DNA of 7,174 bases from Bacteroidales bacterium (GCA_023132505.1 JAGLYE010000077.1:1-7174), one strand, 5' to 3'. Counted from the stretch's first letter, positions 1 to 6,943 are shown. The notes: generated from the letters alone by a model not told the origin. Made by a program: numbers and translations.

Positions 1-572
1 CCCTGCCTGACAAGTACGTGTTTTGTCTCAGCAGGATCGACACCAATAAAGGCCATGACCTTTTACTTCATGCCTGGGACATTGTCAGAAAAGAGGTTTC
101 TGATGTCGACCTGGTGATCGGGGGCGGGTCACCCAATCCAAAACCGAGGGAACTTGGCGTATTTGCTGCTATGGACAAGATCATTGAAGAAGCAGGTATG
201 CAGGACAGGATAACAAGGATCGGCTATGTACCTGATGAAATGATGCGGCCATTTTACCAGCAGGCAGAGCTATTTGTGATGCCATCACTCTTCGAGCCTT
301 TCGGCATGACCAGCCAGGAGGCCATGGCCTGCGGCACTCCCGTTGTGGCTTCAAAATTCGGGGGCATCAGGAATACGATCAGAAATGGATATAACGGATT
401 CCTCGTGGACCCGTCGGACCCGCAAGAGTTTGCTGCGGCCATCCTTGAACTGCTCAGGGATGATAAAAAATGCAAAGAGATCGGTGACAATGCCTACAAG
501 GTGATCCTGGAGGAATACAGCTGGGAAGCCATCGCCCACAGGCACCTTGAGTTTTATGATAACTATATGTAA
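1..572 (+). CDS. GT4-family glycosyltransferase, C-terminal part (5' end outside window)
   Basis: This gene enters from the left edge with its frame open from base 3. Residues LPDKY precede the first internal GTG at base 18, so that GTG is not the true start. The visible 189 residues form the nucleotide-sugar-binding half of a GT-B fold. The SRIDTNKGHD stretch (about bases 30-59) supplies the family's conserved Arg and Lys that contact the donor phosphates. The E-x7-E motif of retaining GT4 enzymes is present, with Glu codons at 294-296 and 318-320 inside EPFGMTSQEAMACGTPVVAS, followed by a GG loop. The EPFGM form and the PRELG segment before it resemble the sucrose-phosphate synthase and related sugar-phosphate glycosyltransferase branch. 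That is family resemblance only, because the acceptor-binding N-terminal domain is missing. The enzyme is presumably cytoplasmic. It ends six bases before xdhC, so it may share a transcript with the xdh genes although no functional link is evident. Its G+C is locally high (37 of 60 bases at 301-360). Confidence 0.9.
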   Translation, partial: LPDKYVFCLSRIDTNKGHDLLLHAWDIVRKEVSDVDLVIGGGSPNPKPRELGVFAAMDKIIEEAGMQDRITRIGYVPDEMMRPFYQQAELFVMPSLFEPFGMTSQEAMACGTPVVASKFGGIRNTIRNGYNGFLVDPSDPQEFAAAILELLRDDKKCKEIGDNAYKVILEEYSWEAIAHRHLEFYDNYM

Positions 573-578
573 AAGACC

Positions 579-1340
579 ATGGATATTTTCAAAATGCTCA
601 CAGAGCTCAGCCTCGATGGAAAGCCAGCTGCGTTATGCACCATCATCAATACCAGCGGATCAACACCCAGAAAAGCCGGCAGCAAGATGATAGTGCGCTT
701 TGACGGAAAAACTTTTGGCAGCGTTGGTGGCGGGAAACTTGAAGTGCAGGCTATCGAAGATGCGCTGATAGCCATCAAAACAGGAAATACAGCACTTAAA
801 ACGTACTCGTCAGGCGAAGATAACGACATGCACTGTTACGGGGAATGCCAGATATTCATCGACCCACTGCCCAATAATTACCCATTGATCATTTTTGGTG
901 CCGGCCATGTCGGGCAAGCACTTGCAGGTATAGCTGGCAATTATGGGTTCAAGGTGAGTATTGTCGACCACAGGGAAGAACTGATTGATCATCTGCAAAT
1001 TGAAGGGGCTCAGCTAATTAAGCAGGACTATACTTCCGCAATCGATGAACTGGATTTCACCAATAAAACTTTCATCGTAGTAAGTACTCCATCGCATGCC
1101 TTTGATGAAGAGGTAACCTTATTATGCGCAAATAAACCACATGCTTACCTGGGCATGATAGGAAGTAAGAAAAAAGTAGCCATAGCAAAAAAGCTGTTTG
1201 CAGAAAAAGGCCTCGACAGCAAATCTATAGAAAGTATTGACATGCCAATTGGGGTTCCTATCAATTGTGAAACTCCCAACGAGATCGCTATCAGTATCCT
1301 TGCCCGGCTCATTGATATTAAAAACCAGAAACAGCCCTGA
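579..1340 (+). CDS. xdhC: XdhC/CoxI-family molybdenum cofactor chaperone for xanthine dehydrogenase
   Basis: This is the accessory protein that, in characterised XdhC systems, binds the molybdenum cofactor, supports its sulfuration together with a cysteine desulfurase, and inserts it into the XdhB subunit. It is not part of the mature enzyme. The 253 residues have both expected domains. The N-terminal XdhC/CoxI domain shows GSTPRKAGSKMIV (27-39) and GSVGGGKLE (47-55), then a cysteine-bearing segment CYGEC (86-90) leading into IFIDP. The C-terminal Rossmann-like domain begins with IFGAGHVGQAL (105-115), has an acidic residue at the end of strand two (D130), YLGMIGSKKK (190-199), and the closing motif PIGVPINCETPNEIAISI (223-240). 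The ATG at 579 starts six bases after the preceding stop and has at best a weak purine-rich stretch ahead of it. The stop codon shares one base with the xdhA start (TGATG), which suggests translational coupling. Placing xdhC first differs from the xdhA-xdhB-xdhC order known from Rhodobacter capsulatus. Confidence 0.93.
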   Translation: MDIFKMLTELSLDGKPAALCTIINTSGSTPRKAGSKMIVRFDGKTFGSVGGGKLEVQAIEDALIAIKTGNTALKTYSSGEDNDMHCYGECQIFIDPLPNNYPLIIFGAGHVGQALAGIAGNYGFKVSIVDHREELIDHLQIEGAQLIKQDYTSAIDELDFTNKTFIVVSTPSHAFDEEVTLLCANKPHAYLGMIGSKKKVAIAKKLFAEKGLDSKSIESIDMPIGVPINCETPNEIAISILARLIDIKNQKQP

Positions 1341-2794
1341 TGAGTATGCCGGAGAATAACATTCAATTCATTCTTGACGACCGGATCATCTCGCTTGATT
1401 TCAAAGATGGCGGGGCTATCAGACCGGATACAAACTTATTGGGTTATCTCCGTATTAGCGGTCATAGCAGTGTGAAAGAAGGCTGCGGTGAAGGTGATTG
1501 CGGAGCCTGTACTGTGGTTATTGCTGAAGCTGTACATGGTGAGCTTTCATATAAGGCTATCAATGCTTGTCTGGTTTTTCTCCCTATGATACATGGATGT
1601 CAGGTGATCACCACAGAGAACCTTTCATTCAGGCAGAATGGGAAATTGCAGTTACATCCGGTACAACAAGCCCTGGTCGACCATCATGGCAGCCAGTGCG
1701 GCTATTGTACTCCCGGAATAGTAATGTCCTTGTTTGCCTTATGGAAGAACCATTCACGTATTACTCCGGCCCTTGTAAAGGAAAGGCTTGCGGGAAACCT
1801 ATGCAGGTGTACCGGCTACCAACCCATTATTGATGCAATCGTAGATCAATCAGGGAAAGCCAGGCATGACCACTTCAACGACACATCCGAAAAGATCACG
1901 AAGGATCTTATATCCATTCAGCAAAAAAGCGGGGATATTGTAATAAGCACTTCCGGCTTACTGTATTTAAAGCCGGCCTCACTCAGGGAAGCCCTTAAAC
2001 TGCGAAAGAAGTATCCGGAGGCCACAATGCTCAGCGGCGCAACCGATATCGCTGTAATGGTGAACAAGCGTAAGCAGGAAATAAGTGCATATCTCGATAT
2101 TTCATCATTGATGGATCTGAAATTTATTATTAAGGGTGATAAATATATCAGTCTGGGTTCTTGTGTAAGTATTCATGAGATGGGTGAAGGAATAAAAGAT
2201 GATTTCCCCGCCCTGTTTGATATGATCGGCCTTTTTGGTTCTCACCAGATCAGGAACCTAGCAACGCCGGGAGGTAATATTGCAAGTGCCTCTCCCATCG
2301 GTGATCTGATCCCAGTGCTCATGGCCTATGGCTGTGAGCTGGAACTGCAAAATCAGGAGAGAAAAAGAACTATGCCATTGGAGCATTTCATAAAAGGATA
2401 TCATTCAACAGAAATGGAGGAAGACGAACTGATCACAGCATTAATCCTCCCCTATCCCAATAAAAACAAGATGATCCGCTCTTATAAGGTTTCGAAACGC
2501 AAAGATGTAGACATATCAACTGTTTCATCTGCTTTTTTGCTAAGCCTGGATAAAAGTGATATGATCCAGGAAGCTAAATTATTCTTTGGCGGGATGGCCG
2601 CCACAACAATCAGGGCCGTAGAAACAGAGGATTACCTCATGGGTAAAAAATGGACAGAAGAGCTTGCTGTAAATGCTTCCGGGATCATACGGACTGAGTT
2701 CGAACCCATTTCTGATGCCAGATCAGCGGCAGAAAGCCGAAAAATAATGGCCGGCAACTTATTAATCAGGTTCTGGGAGGATACAGAAAAATAA
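1340..2794 (+). CDS. xdhA: Xanthine dehydrogenase small subunit, two 2Fe-2S clusters and FAD domain
   Basis: This is the electron-transfer subunit. Electrons from the molybdenum site in XdhB pass through two 2Fe-2S clusters to FAD and then, in this family, to NAD+. The 484 residues are close to the length of two-subunit bacterial XdhA proteins. The plant-ferredoxin-type domain (about 1-85) has C49, C54 and C57 in CGEGDCGAC and C77 in NACL. The helical 2Fe-2S domain (about 100-170) has C120 and C123 in QCGYCTPG and C155 and C157 in NLCRCTGY, so all eight ligands are present. After a linker (about 172-205), the FAD domain shows LSGATDIAVMVNK (231-243) and TPGGNIASASPIGDLIP (309-325). The C-terminal flavoprotein domain runs from about 378 to 480 and includes SKRKDVDIS. 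There is no Tat signal at the N-terminus, unlike periplasmic aldehyde oxidoreductases such as PaoA, so it should act in the cytoplasm. A second in-frame ATG at 1346 could also serve as the start. The gene overlaps xdhC by one base and ends three bases before xdhB. Confidence 0.95.
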   Translation: MSMPENNIQFILDDRIISLDFKDGGAIRPDTNLLGYLRISGHSSVKEGCGEGDCGACTVVIAEAVHGELSYKAINACLVFLPMIHGCQVITTENLSFRQNGKLQLHPVQQALVDHHGSQCGYCTPGIVMSLFALWKNHSRITPALVKERLAGNLCRCTGYQPIIDAIVDQSGKARHDHFNDTSEKITKDLISIQQKSGDIVISTSGLLYLKPASLREALKLRKKYPEATMLSGATDIAVMVNKRKQEISAYLDISSLMDLKFIIKGDKYISLGSCVSIHEMGEGIKDDFPALFDMIGLFGSHQIRNLATPGGNIASASPIGDLIPVLMAYGCELELQNQERKRTMPLEHFIKGYHSTEMEEDELITALILPYPNKNKMIRSYKVSKRKDVDISTVSSAFLLSLDKSDMIQEAKLFFGGMAATTIRAVETEDYLMGKKWTEELAVNASGIIRTEFEPISDARSAAESRKIMAGNLLIRFWEDTEK

Positions 2795-2797
2795 CAA

Positions 2798-5134
2798 ATG
2801 GCACCACATAAAGAAAATAGTAAAAACAAGTCTGCAAGCCTTGAATCGTTTTCGGCCCATAACAGTGCGGTACAGCATGTTAGTGGTGAAGCTACCTTTA
2901 TAAATGATATCAGCACCGGTACAAAAATACTATATGGACATATAGTGTACAGTCCCTATGCTGCTGCTGACATTTGTTCAATAAACCTGGAAGAGGCCAT
3001 TGGCATGCCCGGTATTCACGCTATTCTTTCAGCAAAAGATATTCCCGGTGAGAATCAAATGGGTGCTGTTGTAAAAGATGAACCCTGCCTTGCAAAGGAT
3101 GAGGTTGCATTCATTGGACAGGCTGTTTTGCTCATTGCGGCTGATGATAAGCGAGCAGCAATTGCAGCTGAAGAAAAGATCATGATCGAATACCGGCAAG
3201 TTGAAGCTGTACATACACTCACAGATGCAATAAACAAAAACCTGCTATTATCACCTGCGCGAAAGATCGAGGCAGGCGATGTGAACAAAGCCCTGACAGA
3301 CTGTGACCATGTGCTCAGCGGGGAACTATTTACAGGCCCTCAGGAACACTGGTACCTCGAAACACAGAGTTGTTTGACGGTTCCGGTAGAAGGCAGGGAA
3401 TTCAAGGTCTACAGTTCTACCCAACATCCTTCCGAAACACAGACGATCATTTCCGATGTGCTGGGTGTTTCGAAAAATTCCATTTCGGTGGAAGTCAGAA
3501 GAGTTGGAGGTGCCTTTGGTGGCAAAGAAACCCAGGCCAATCATATTGCAGCCTGGGCAAGCCTCCTGGCCTGGGAGACAAACTGCCCTGTTAAAATACA
3601 CCTCGACAGGGATACCGACCAGATAATCACCGGGAAGCGTCATCCTTTCCTGTCAAATTACAAGATAGGGTTTTCAAGCGAAGGCTTGATCAAAGCATTT
3701 GATGTGGAGTTAAATGCCGATGCCGGCTCTTCTACCGACCTGACAAATGCCATTTTGGGGCGTGCCCTTTTTCATGTCGACAATGCATACTTCATCCCTA
3801 ACCTGAGGGTTATTGGGCGGGCATGGAAAACCAACAAGCCCTCCAATACTGCTTTTCGTGGTTTTGGTGCCCCCCAGGGAATGGCCGTGATCGAACAGGC
3901 AATCGACCGCATGGCAAGGTTCCTGGGAAAAGACCCTGCCATGATCAGGAAAATCAACTTTTACGGCGAAACGAATAACAATATCACCCATTATGGAGAG
4001 GCTGTGGAAAACAACCGTTTACATAAGCTCTGGGATCAGCTTACTGAAAGTTCTTCTTACGAGGGAAAAATGGCTGCGGTACAAGACTTCAACATTGCAC
4101 ATAAATATAAAAAGAGGGGGCTGGCATTGACACCCGTAAAATTCGGGATATCATTTACCACCACTTTCCTGAACCAGGCCGGTGCCCTGGTCAATATTTA
4201 TACTGATGGCAGCGTGATCGTCAACCATGGCGGTATTGAAATGGGGCAGGGATTGCATACAAAGATCAGGCGGGTTGCAGCCCTCGAATTGGGGATAGAT
4301 GAGGCATTTATCAGACTGAGTCCAAGTTGTACCGACCTGGTCCCGAATACCTCTGCCACCGCCGCATCCTCAGGTGCTGATATGAATGGCATGGCCGTAA
4401 AAAATGCCTGTCTGAAATTAAAGTCACGCCTGGCAGAAGCCTTCATCAATAAAATGGCCGGTACCGGCATGCCGGATATAGATAGTATCCAATTTGAAAA
4501 CAACAAGGTATTCTTCAAAGAGAAGAAAGGCATATCAATATCATTTCAGGAACTTGTCAATATTGCTTACCACGAAAGGTACAGCCTGAGTGCAACAGGC
4601 TTTTATCGCACCCCCGACATATATTTTAACAGGGCTGAAGGCAAAGGAAGGCCATTTCACTATTTTGCCTTCGGGATGGCGGTATCTATGGTAGAAGTAG
4701 ATACTCTGACCGGCTATGTCAGGCTTATGAGTTCAGATATACTGCATGATGTGGGCGATTCACTTCACCCCATGATAGACATGGGACAGGTACGCGGAGG
4801 TTTTATCCAGGGTGTGGGATGGTGTACAACCGAAGATATTAAATACGATGCAAAAGGGATGATACTCAATCATTCACCCGACACATATAAAATTCCAACT
4901 ATTATGGATATCCCTGAGGATTTTATTGTAAACCTCATGGACCATGTGCCAAATCCCAACACCATAAGAAAAAGCAAAGCTGTAGGCGAGCCTCCGTTCA
5001 TGCTTGCATTTTCGGTTTGGCTGGCCATAAAAGATGCGATAAGTGCAACAGCCGGGCATAAAAAAGAGCCCGGATTTTCATTACCAGCCACAAATGAAGT
5101 AATATTGCAATCCATTGAAAAACTCCGAAAATAA
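2798..5134 (+). CDS. xdhB: Xanthine dehydrogenase large subunit, molybdenum-cofactor-binding
   Basis: This is the catalytic subunit, which hydroxylates hypoxanthine to xanthine and xanthine to urate with a hydroxyl derived from water. At 778 residues it matches the usual length of bacterial XdhB. Cofactor and active-site motifs appear in order: PQEHWYLETQ (181-190), RRVGGAFGGKETQ (234-246), NTAFRGFGAPQGM (350-362), KFGISFTTTFLNQAG (448-462), EMGQGLHTKI (481-490), NTSATAASSGADMNG (517-531) and KAVGEPPFMLA (727-737). By motif alignment, E244, R354, F453 and E731 sit where bovine Glu802, Arg880, Phe914 and Glu1261 lie, and E731 is also the position of the catalytic base (Glu730) of R. capsulatus XdhB. 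This favours a true purine dehydrogenase over an aldehyde, nicotinate or CO-dehydrogenase relative. The match to animal enzymes around KFGISF and EMGQGLHTK is striking. A GGGAGG stretch lies 17 bases ahead of the ATG, too far to be a normal ribosome site. XdhC from upstream should load its cofactor. Confidence 0.95.
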   Translation: MAPHKENSKNKSASLESFSAHNSAVQHVSGEATFINDISTGTKILYGHIVYSPYAAADICSINLEEAIGMPGIHAILSAKDIPGENQMGAVVKDEPCLAKDEVAFIGQAVLLIAADDKRAAIAAEEKIMIEYRQVEAVHTLTDAINKNLLLSPARKIEAGDVNKALTDCDHVLSGELFTGPQEHWYLETQSCLTVPVEGREFKVYSSTQHPSETQTIISDVLGVSKNSISVEVRRVGGAFGGKETQANHIAAWASLLAWETNCPVKIHLDRDTDQIITGKRHPFLSNYKIGFSSEGLIKAFDVELNADAGSSTDLTNAILGRALFHVDNAYFIPNLRVIGRAWKTNKPSNTAFRGFGAPQGMAVIEQAIDRMARFLGKDPAMIRKINFYGETNNNITHYGEAVENNRLHKLWDQLTESSSYEGKMAAVQDFNIAHKYKKRGLALTPVKFGISFTTTFLNQAGALVNIYTDGSVIVNHGGIEMGQGLHTKIRRVAALELGIDEAFIRLSPSCTDLVPNTSATAASSGADMNGMAVKNACLKLKSRLAEAFINKMAGTGMPDIDSIQFENNKVFFKEKKGISISFQELVNIAYHERYSLSATGFYRTPDIYFNRAEGKGRPFHYFAFGMAVSMVEVDTLTGYVRLMSSDILHDVGDSLHPMIDMGQVRGGFIQGVGWCTTEDIKYDAKGMILNHSPDTYKIPTIMDIPEDFIVNLMDHVPNPNTIRKSKAVGEPPFMLAFSVWLAIKDAISATAGHKKEPGFSLPATNEVILQSIEKLRK

Positions 5135-5137
5135 ATC

Positions 5138-5151
5138 AGAGTAATAACTCT
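5138..5151 (+). repeat. Small inverted repeat between xdhB and the transporter gene
   Basis: A perfect 5-bp inverted repeat, AGAGT and ACTCT around an AATA loop, fills most of the 22-base gap between xdhB and the transporter. It ends five bases before the transporter ATG. There is no T tract after it, so it is not a terminator. As RNA it could affect initiation or mark a processing point, but it is short enough to be chance. Confidence 0.4.
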
Positions 5152-5156
5152 CATCT

Positions 5157-6017
5157 ATGATCTTCCTGATTCTAACGATACTGCAATCTACAGCAATTTT
5201 TGCTGTAATGAAGCTGTTTAACAGATTCAAAATCGACAACTGGCAGGCTATCACTATCAATTATATTATTGCTAGTATTTTGGGTTATATCATCTACAAA
5301 GGGGAGATCAGTGCTTCCCTGATACTTGAGAAAAGCTGGTTCGAATTTGCTATTATCCTGGGAATCACCTTTATTGGTACATTTTTCATATTTGCTTTGT
5401 CATCTCAGAGGGTGGGCGTGGCGCTCACATCGGTAGCCAGTAAAATGTCGGTGGTTATTCCTGTTATAGCAGGTCTGATACTGTTGAATGAAAAGATCAC
5501 CTTGTTGGCCGGCATCGGGGTTGGCATTGCACTAATTGCATTTTATCTCACTCTGGGAGGGGGCGCCAATAGGTCTTTCCCCCGAAAGTATGTGATCTTT
5601 CCCTTATTGCTTTTCCTGGGAAATGGTATCAATGATACCATTATGAAGTATTCAGAGCATCATTTTGTTGAAGATACTAACGACCTTGTTCTCTTTCTCT
5701 CTGTAATATTTACGGCTGCTTTGATCCTGGGATTGATTATCAGCACAAAAAGGTATATTGATCAACGATACAGCATCTCTTTTCGTAACATAATAGCAGG
5801 TATTGTCCTTGGCTTACTCAACTTTGGTTCTACCTTTTACATTTTAAAGTCGATGGGTATCTACGAAAGTTCTGTTGTCTTTCCTGTTGCAAATGCCGGT
5901 ATCGTATGCCTCAGCGCACTTGTCGGCTTTTTCTTCTTCAGGGAAAAGCTGAGCCGGCAGAACTGGGCCGGCATCATTATGGCTATACTGGCCATTCTGT
6001 TAATCGCCAATGCATGA
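5157..6017 (+). CDS. EamA/DMT-superfamily inner-membrane transporter, substrate unknown
   Basis: This is an integral membrane protein of the drug/metabolite transporter superfamily. The 286 residues carry about ten hydrophobic segments, at roughly 2-20, 30-47, 62-81, 88-110, 113-132, 145-163, 176-195, 209-229, 237-260 and 268-285, which fits two repeats of five helices. The family's paired signature is visible. The first half ends in SVVIPVIAGLILLNEKIT (98-115) and the second half repeats the pattern as VVFPVANAGIVCLSALVGFFFFREKLS (240-266), each with a helix-ending E-K. The last helix is followed by only a few residues. The substrate cannot be read from sequence, since family members move amino acids, nucleotide sugars, drugs and other small molecules. 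The start lies 22 bases after xdhB and the stop six bases before the next gene. Placement directly behind a purine-oxidising enzyme makes purine or urate movement a reasonable guess, but only a guess. A 21-bp palindrome lies inside the gene. Confidence 0.88.
   Translation: MIFLILTILQSTAIFAVMKLFNRFKIDNWQAITINYIIASILGYIIYKGEISASLILEKSWFEFAIILGITFIGTFFIFALSSQRVGVALTSVASKMSVVIPVIAGLILLNEKITLLAGIGVGIALIAFYLTLGGGANRSFPRKYVIFPLLLFLGNGINDTIMKYSEHHFVEDTNDLVLFLSVIFTAALILGLIISTKRYIDQRYSISFRNIIAGIVLGLLNFGSTFYILKSMGIYESSVVFPVANAGIVCLSALVGFFFFREKLSRQNWAGIIMAILAILLIANA
5622..5642 (+). repeat. Perfect 9-bp inverted repeat with 3-base loop inside the transporter gene
   Basis: The left arm AATGGTATC (5622-5630) and right arm GATACCATT (5634-5642) are exact reverse complements around AAT. 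The repeat covers codons for Asn-Gly-Ile-Asn-Asp-Thr-Ile in the loop and start of the sixth to seventh membrane segments. It has no T tract behind it. It could be an RNA hairpin, a protein-binding dyad or coincidence of codon choice. Confidence 0.6.
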
Positions 6018-6023
6018 CAAAAC

Positions 6024-6638
6024 ATGATGTTCGATGATACATATCACAGCATTGCTGCCCCATCTAAAGGCCTGTACAAAGATAAGGGGAGTAAATTCAT
6101 TGCCCTTGCATATCCAGTCAAGACTGAAGAGGAAGTTAAAATAAAACTGGCTGAAGTCCGCAGGGAATATCATGATGCCAGGCATCATTGCTATGCATAC
6201 GTACTGGGTTTTGATAAATCGGCGCACAGGTATAATGACGATGGAGAGCCTTCGGGTACTGCCGGCAGGCCTATCTTCGGACAGCTACAGTCGAAAGACC
6301 TAACCAATGTTCTGATGATCGTGGTAAGATATTTTGGGGGAACTAAACTAGGCGTGTCCGGACTCATTGCTGCCTATAAAACAGCAAGCCAGGATGCCCT
6401 GGAAGCAGCTGATATCCTAAGCCTCACCGTGAATGACGTGTATGAGCTATCATTTGAATACCCCCTGATGAATAAGGTGATGCGAGTAGTAAAAGATGAC
6501 GACCTGAAAATTGTTGACCAGGACTTCCAGATCAGCTGTAAACTCAGCTTTCAGGTGAGGAAGAATTTCAGCAATCGGATTTACGAAAGATTCAGTAAGA
6601 TACATGGAGTAAAAATCCATTATTTAAAGACAGTCTGA
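6024..6638 (+). CDS. yigZ: YigZ/IMPACT (UPF0029) family protein
   Basis: This is a bacterial relative of eukaryotic IMPACT/Yih1. In eukaryotes that family modulates the Gcn2 translational stress kinase, but bacteria have no Gcn2 and the bacterial role remains poorly defined. The 204 residues match YigZ length. The N-terminal IMPACT domain (about 10-125) contains the family core: KGSKFIALAYPV (21-32), DARHHCYAYVLG (51-62), DDGEPSGTAGRPIFGQL (72-88) and IVVRYFGGTKLGVSGLI (99-115). A smaller ferredoxin-like C-terminal domain occupies about 138-200. Nothing suggests membrane location. Two adjacent ATGs (6024 and 6027) are possible starts, and no Shine-Dalgarno site is evident for either. The gene begins six bases after the transporter, so it may be read from the same transcript, although the function appears unrelated to purine oxidation. 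A 368-base AT-rich gap separates it from dnaA. Confidence 0.92.
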   Translation: MMFDDTYHSIAAPSKGLYKDKGSKFIALAYPVKTEEEVKIKLAEVRREYHDARHHCYAYVLGFDKSAHRYNDDGEPSGTAGRPIFGQLQSKDLTNVLMIVVRYFGGTKLGVSGLIAAYKTASQDALEAADILSLTVNDVYELSFEYPLMNKVMRVVKDDDLKIVDQDFQISCKLSFQVRKNFSNRIYERFSKIHGVKIHYLKTV

Positions 6639-6689
6639 CTTCAGATAAAGGAATTACAATAACATTTATAAAAAAAATGTCAAAAAAAT

Positions 6690-6714
6690 GCACTTTTTTC
6701 TCAGGGAAAAATGC
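6690..6714. other. Hairpin-forming sequence downstream of yigZ
   Basis: GCA (6690-6692) pairs with TGC (6712-6714). Beyond a bulged C at 6693, TTTTTTC (6694-6700) pairs with GGAAAAA (6705-6711), including one G-T wobble, around a TCAG loop. On the + strand no T tract follows, so it is not a standard intrinsic terminator for yigZ. On the - strand the hairpin is followed by a T run complementary to 6682-6688, the layout of a terminator facing leftward, although no leftward gene is present. The stem is AT-rich and weak. Confidence 0.35.
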
Positions 6715-6803
6715 CAGGAAACAACGAAGGAATTTATTGCAAACATTGTATTAATCTCAGCCAATACCGTGTTTTTCAGAATTATATAGGGAAGTCAATC
6801 ATT

Positions 6804-6841
6804 AAATGCGAAGGCACCCTTTTAGATACGACATTTTTTTT
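6804..6841 (+). terminator. Possible weak terminator upstream of dnaA promoter region
   Basis: AAATGCG (6804-6810) can pair with CG and CATTT (6829-6836), with A6831 bulged, and the T run continues to 6841. The loop is long (18 bases), although AAGG and CCTT inside it can pair as a small inner hairpin. It lies about 165 bases past the yigZ stop. The weak stem makes this a tentative call, and the transcript could equally end elsewhere in the AT-rich region. Confidence 0.2.
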
Positions 6842-6860
6842 AATAAGTCAATAGCACATA

Positions 6861-6894
6861 GTGTTTTTTTTTAACTTTTTTTAATTCATATTTG
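6861..6894 (+). promoter_or_regulatory. Candidate Bacteroidota-type promoter for dnaA
   Basis: CATATTTG at 6887-6894 matches the TAnnTTTG -7 element of the Bacteroidota housekeeping sigma factor at five of six defined positions. Upstream, around 6861-6870, only GTG followed by T's lies where a TTG-type -33 element is expected, so that half is poor. If real, transcription would start near 6900 and give dnaA a leader of roughly 105 bases containing the 6944-6958 dyad. An overlapping alternative is TATTTTG at 6900-6906. Confidence 0.25.
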
Positions 6895-6943
6895 TTAACT
6901 ATTTTGAATTACGAGATACTAGATTTAAAAACCGGGAAATTAA

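Noticed and set aside
1567..1833. 88-residue + strand open frame inside xdhA
   Set aside because: It lies wholly within the iron-sulfur domains of xdhA in another frame, and its translation shows no family pattern.
2775..2780. GGGAGG as the ribosome binding site of xdhB
   Set aside because: It lies 17 bases before the ATG, beyond usual spacing, and sits inside xdhA codons. The neighbours also lack Shine-Dalgarno sites.
4198..4533. 111-residue minus-strand open frame inside xdhB
   Set aside because: It is antisense to conserved molybdenum-cofactor motifs of xdhB and is explained as a shadow frame.
5953..5972. Two GCCGGC hexamers eight bases apart near the end of the transporter gene
   Set aside because: Short self-complementary 6-mers are common in this sequence, and the codons fit the conserved last helix of the family.
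6662..6680. ACATTT / AAATGT inverted repeat after yigZ as a terminator
   Set aside because: The 6-bp stem is almost entirely A-T with a 7-base loop and is followed by A's, not T's, so it does not fit an intrinsic terminator.
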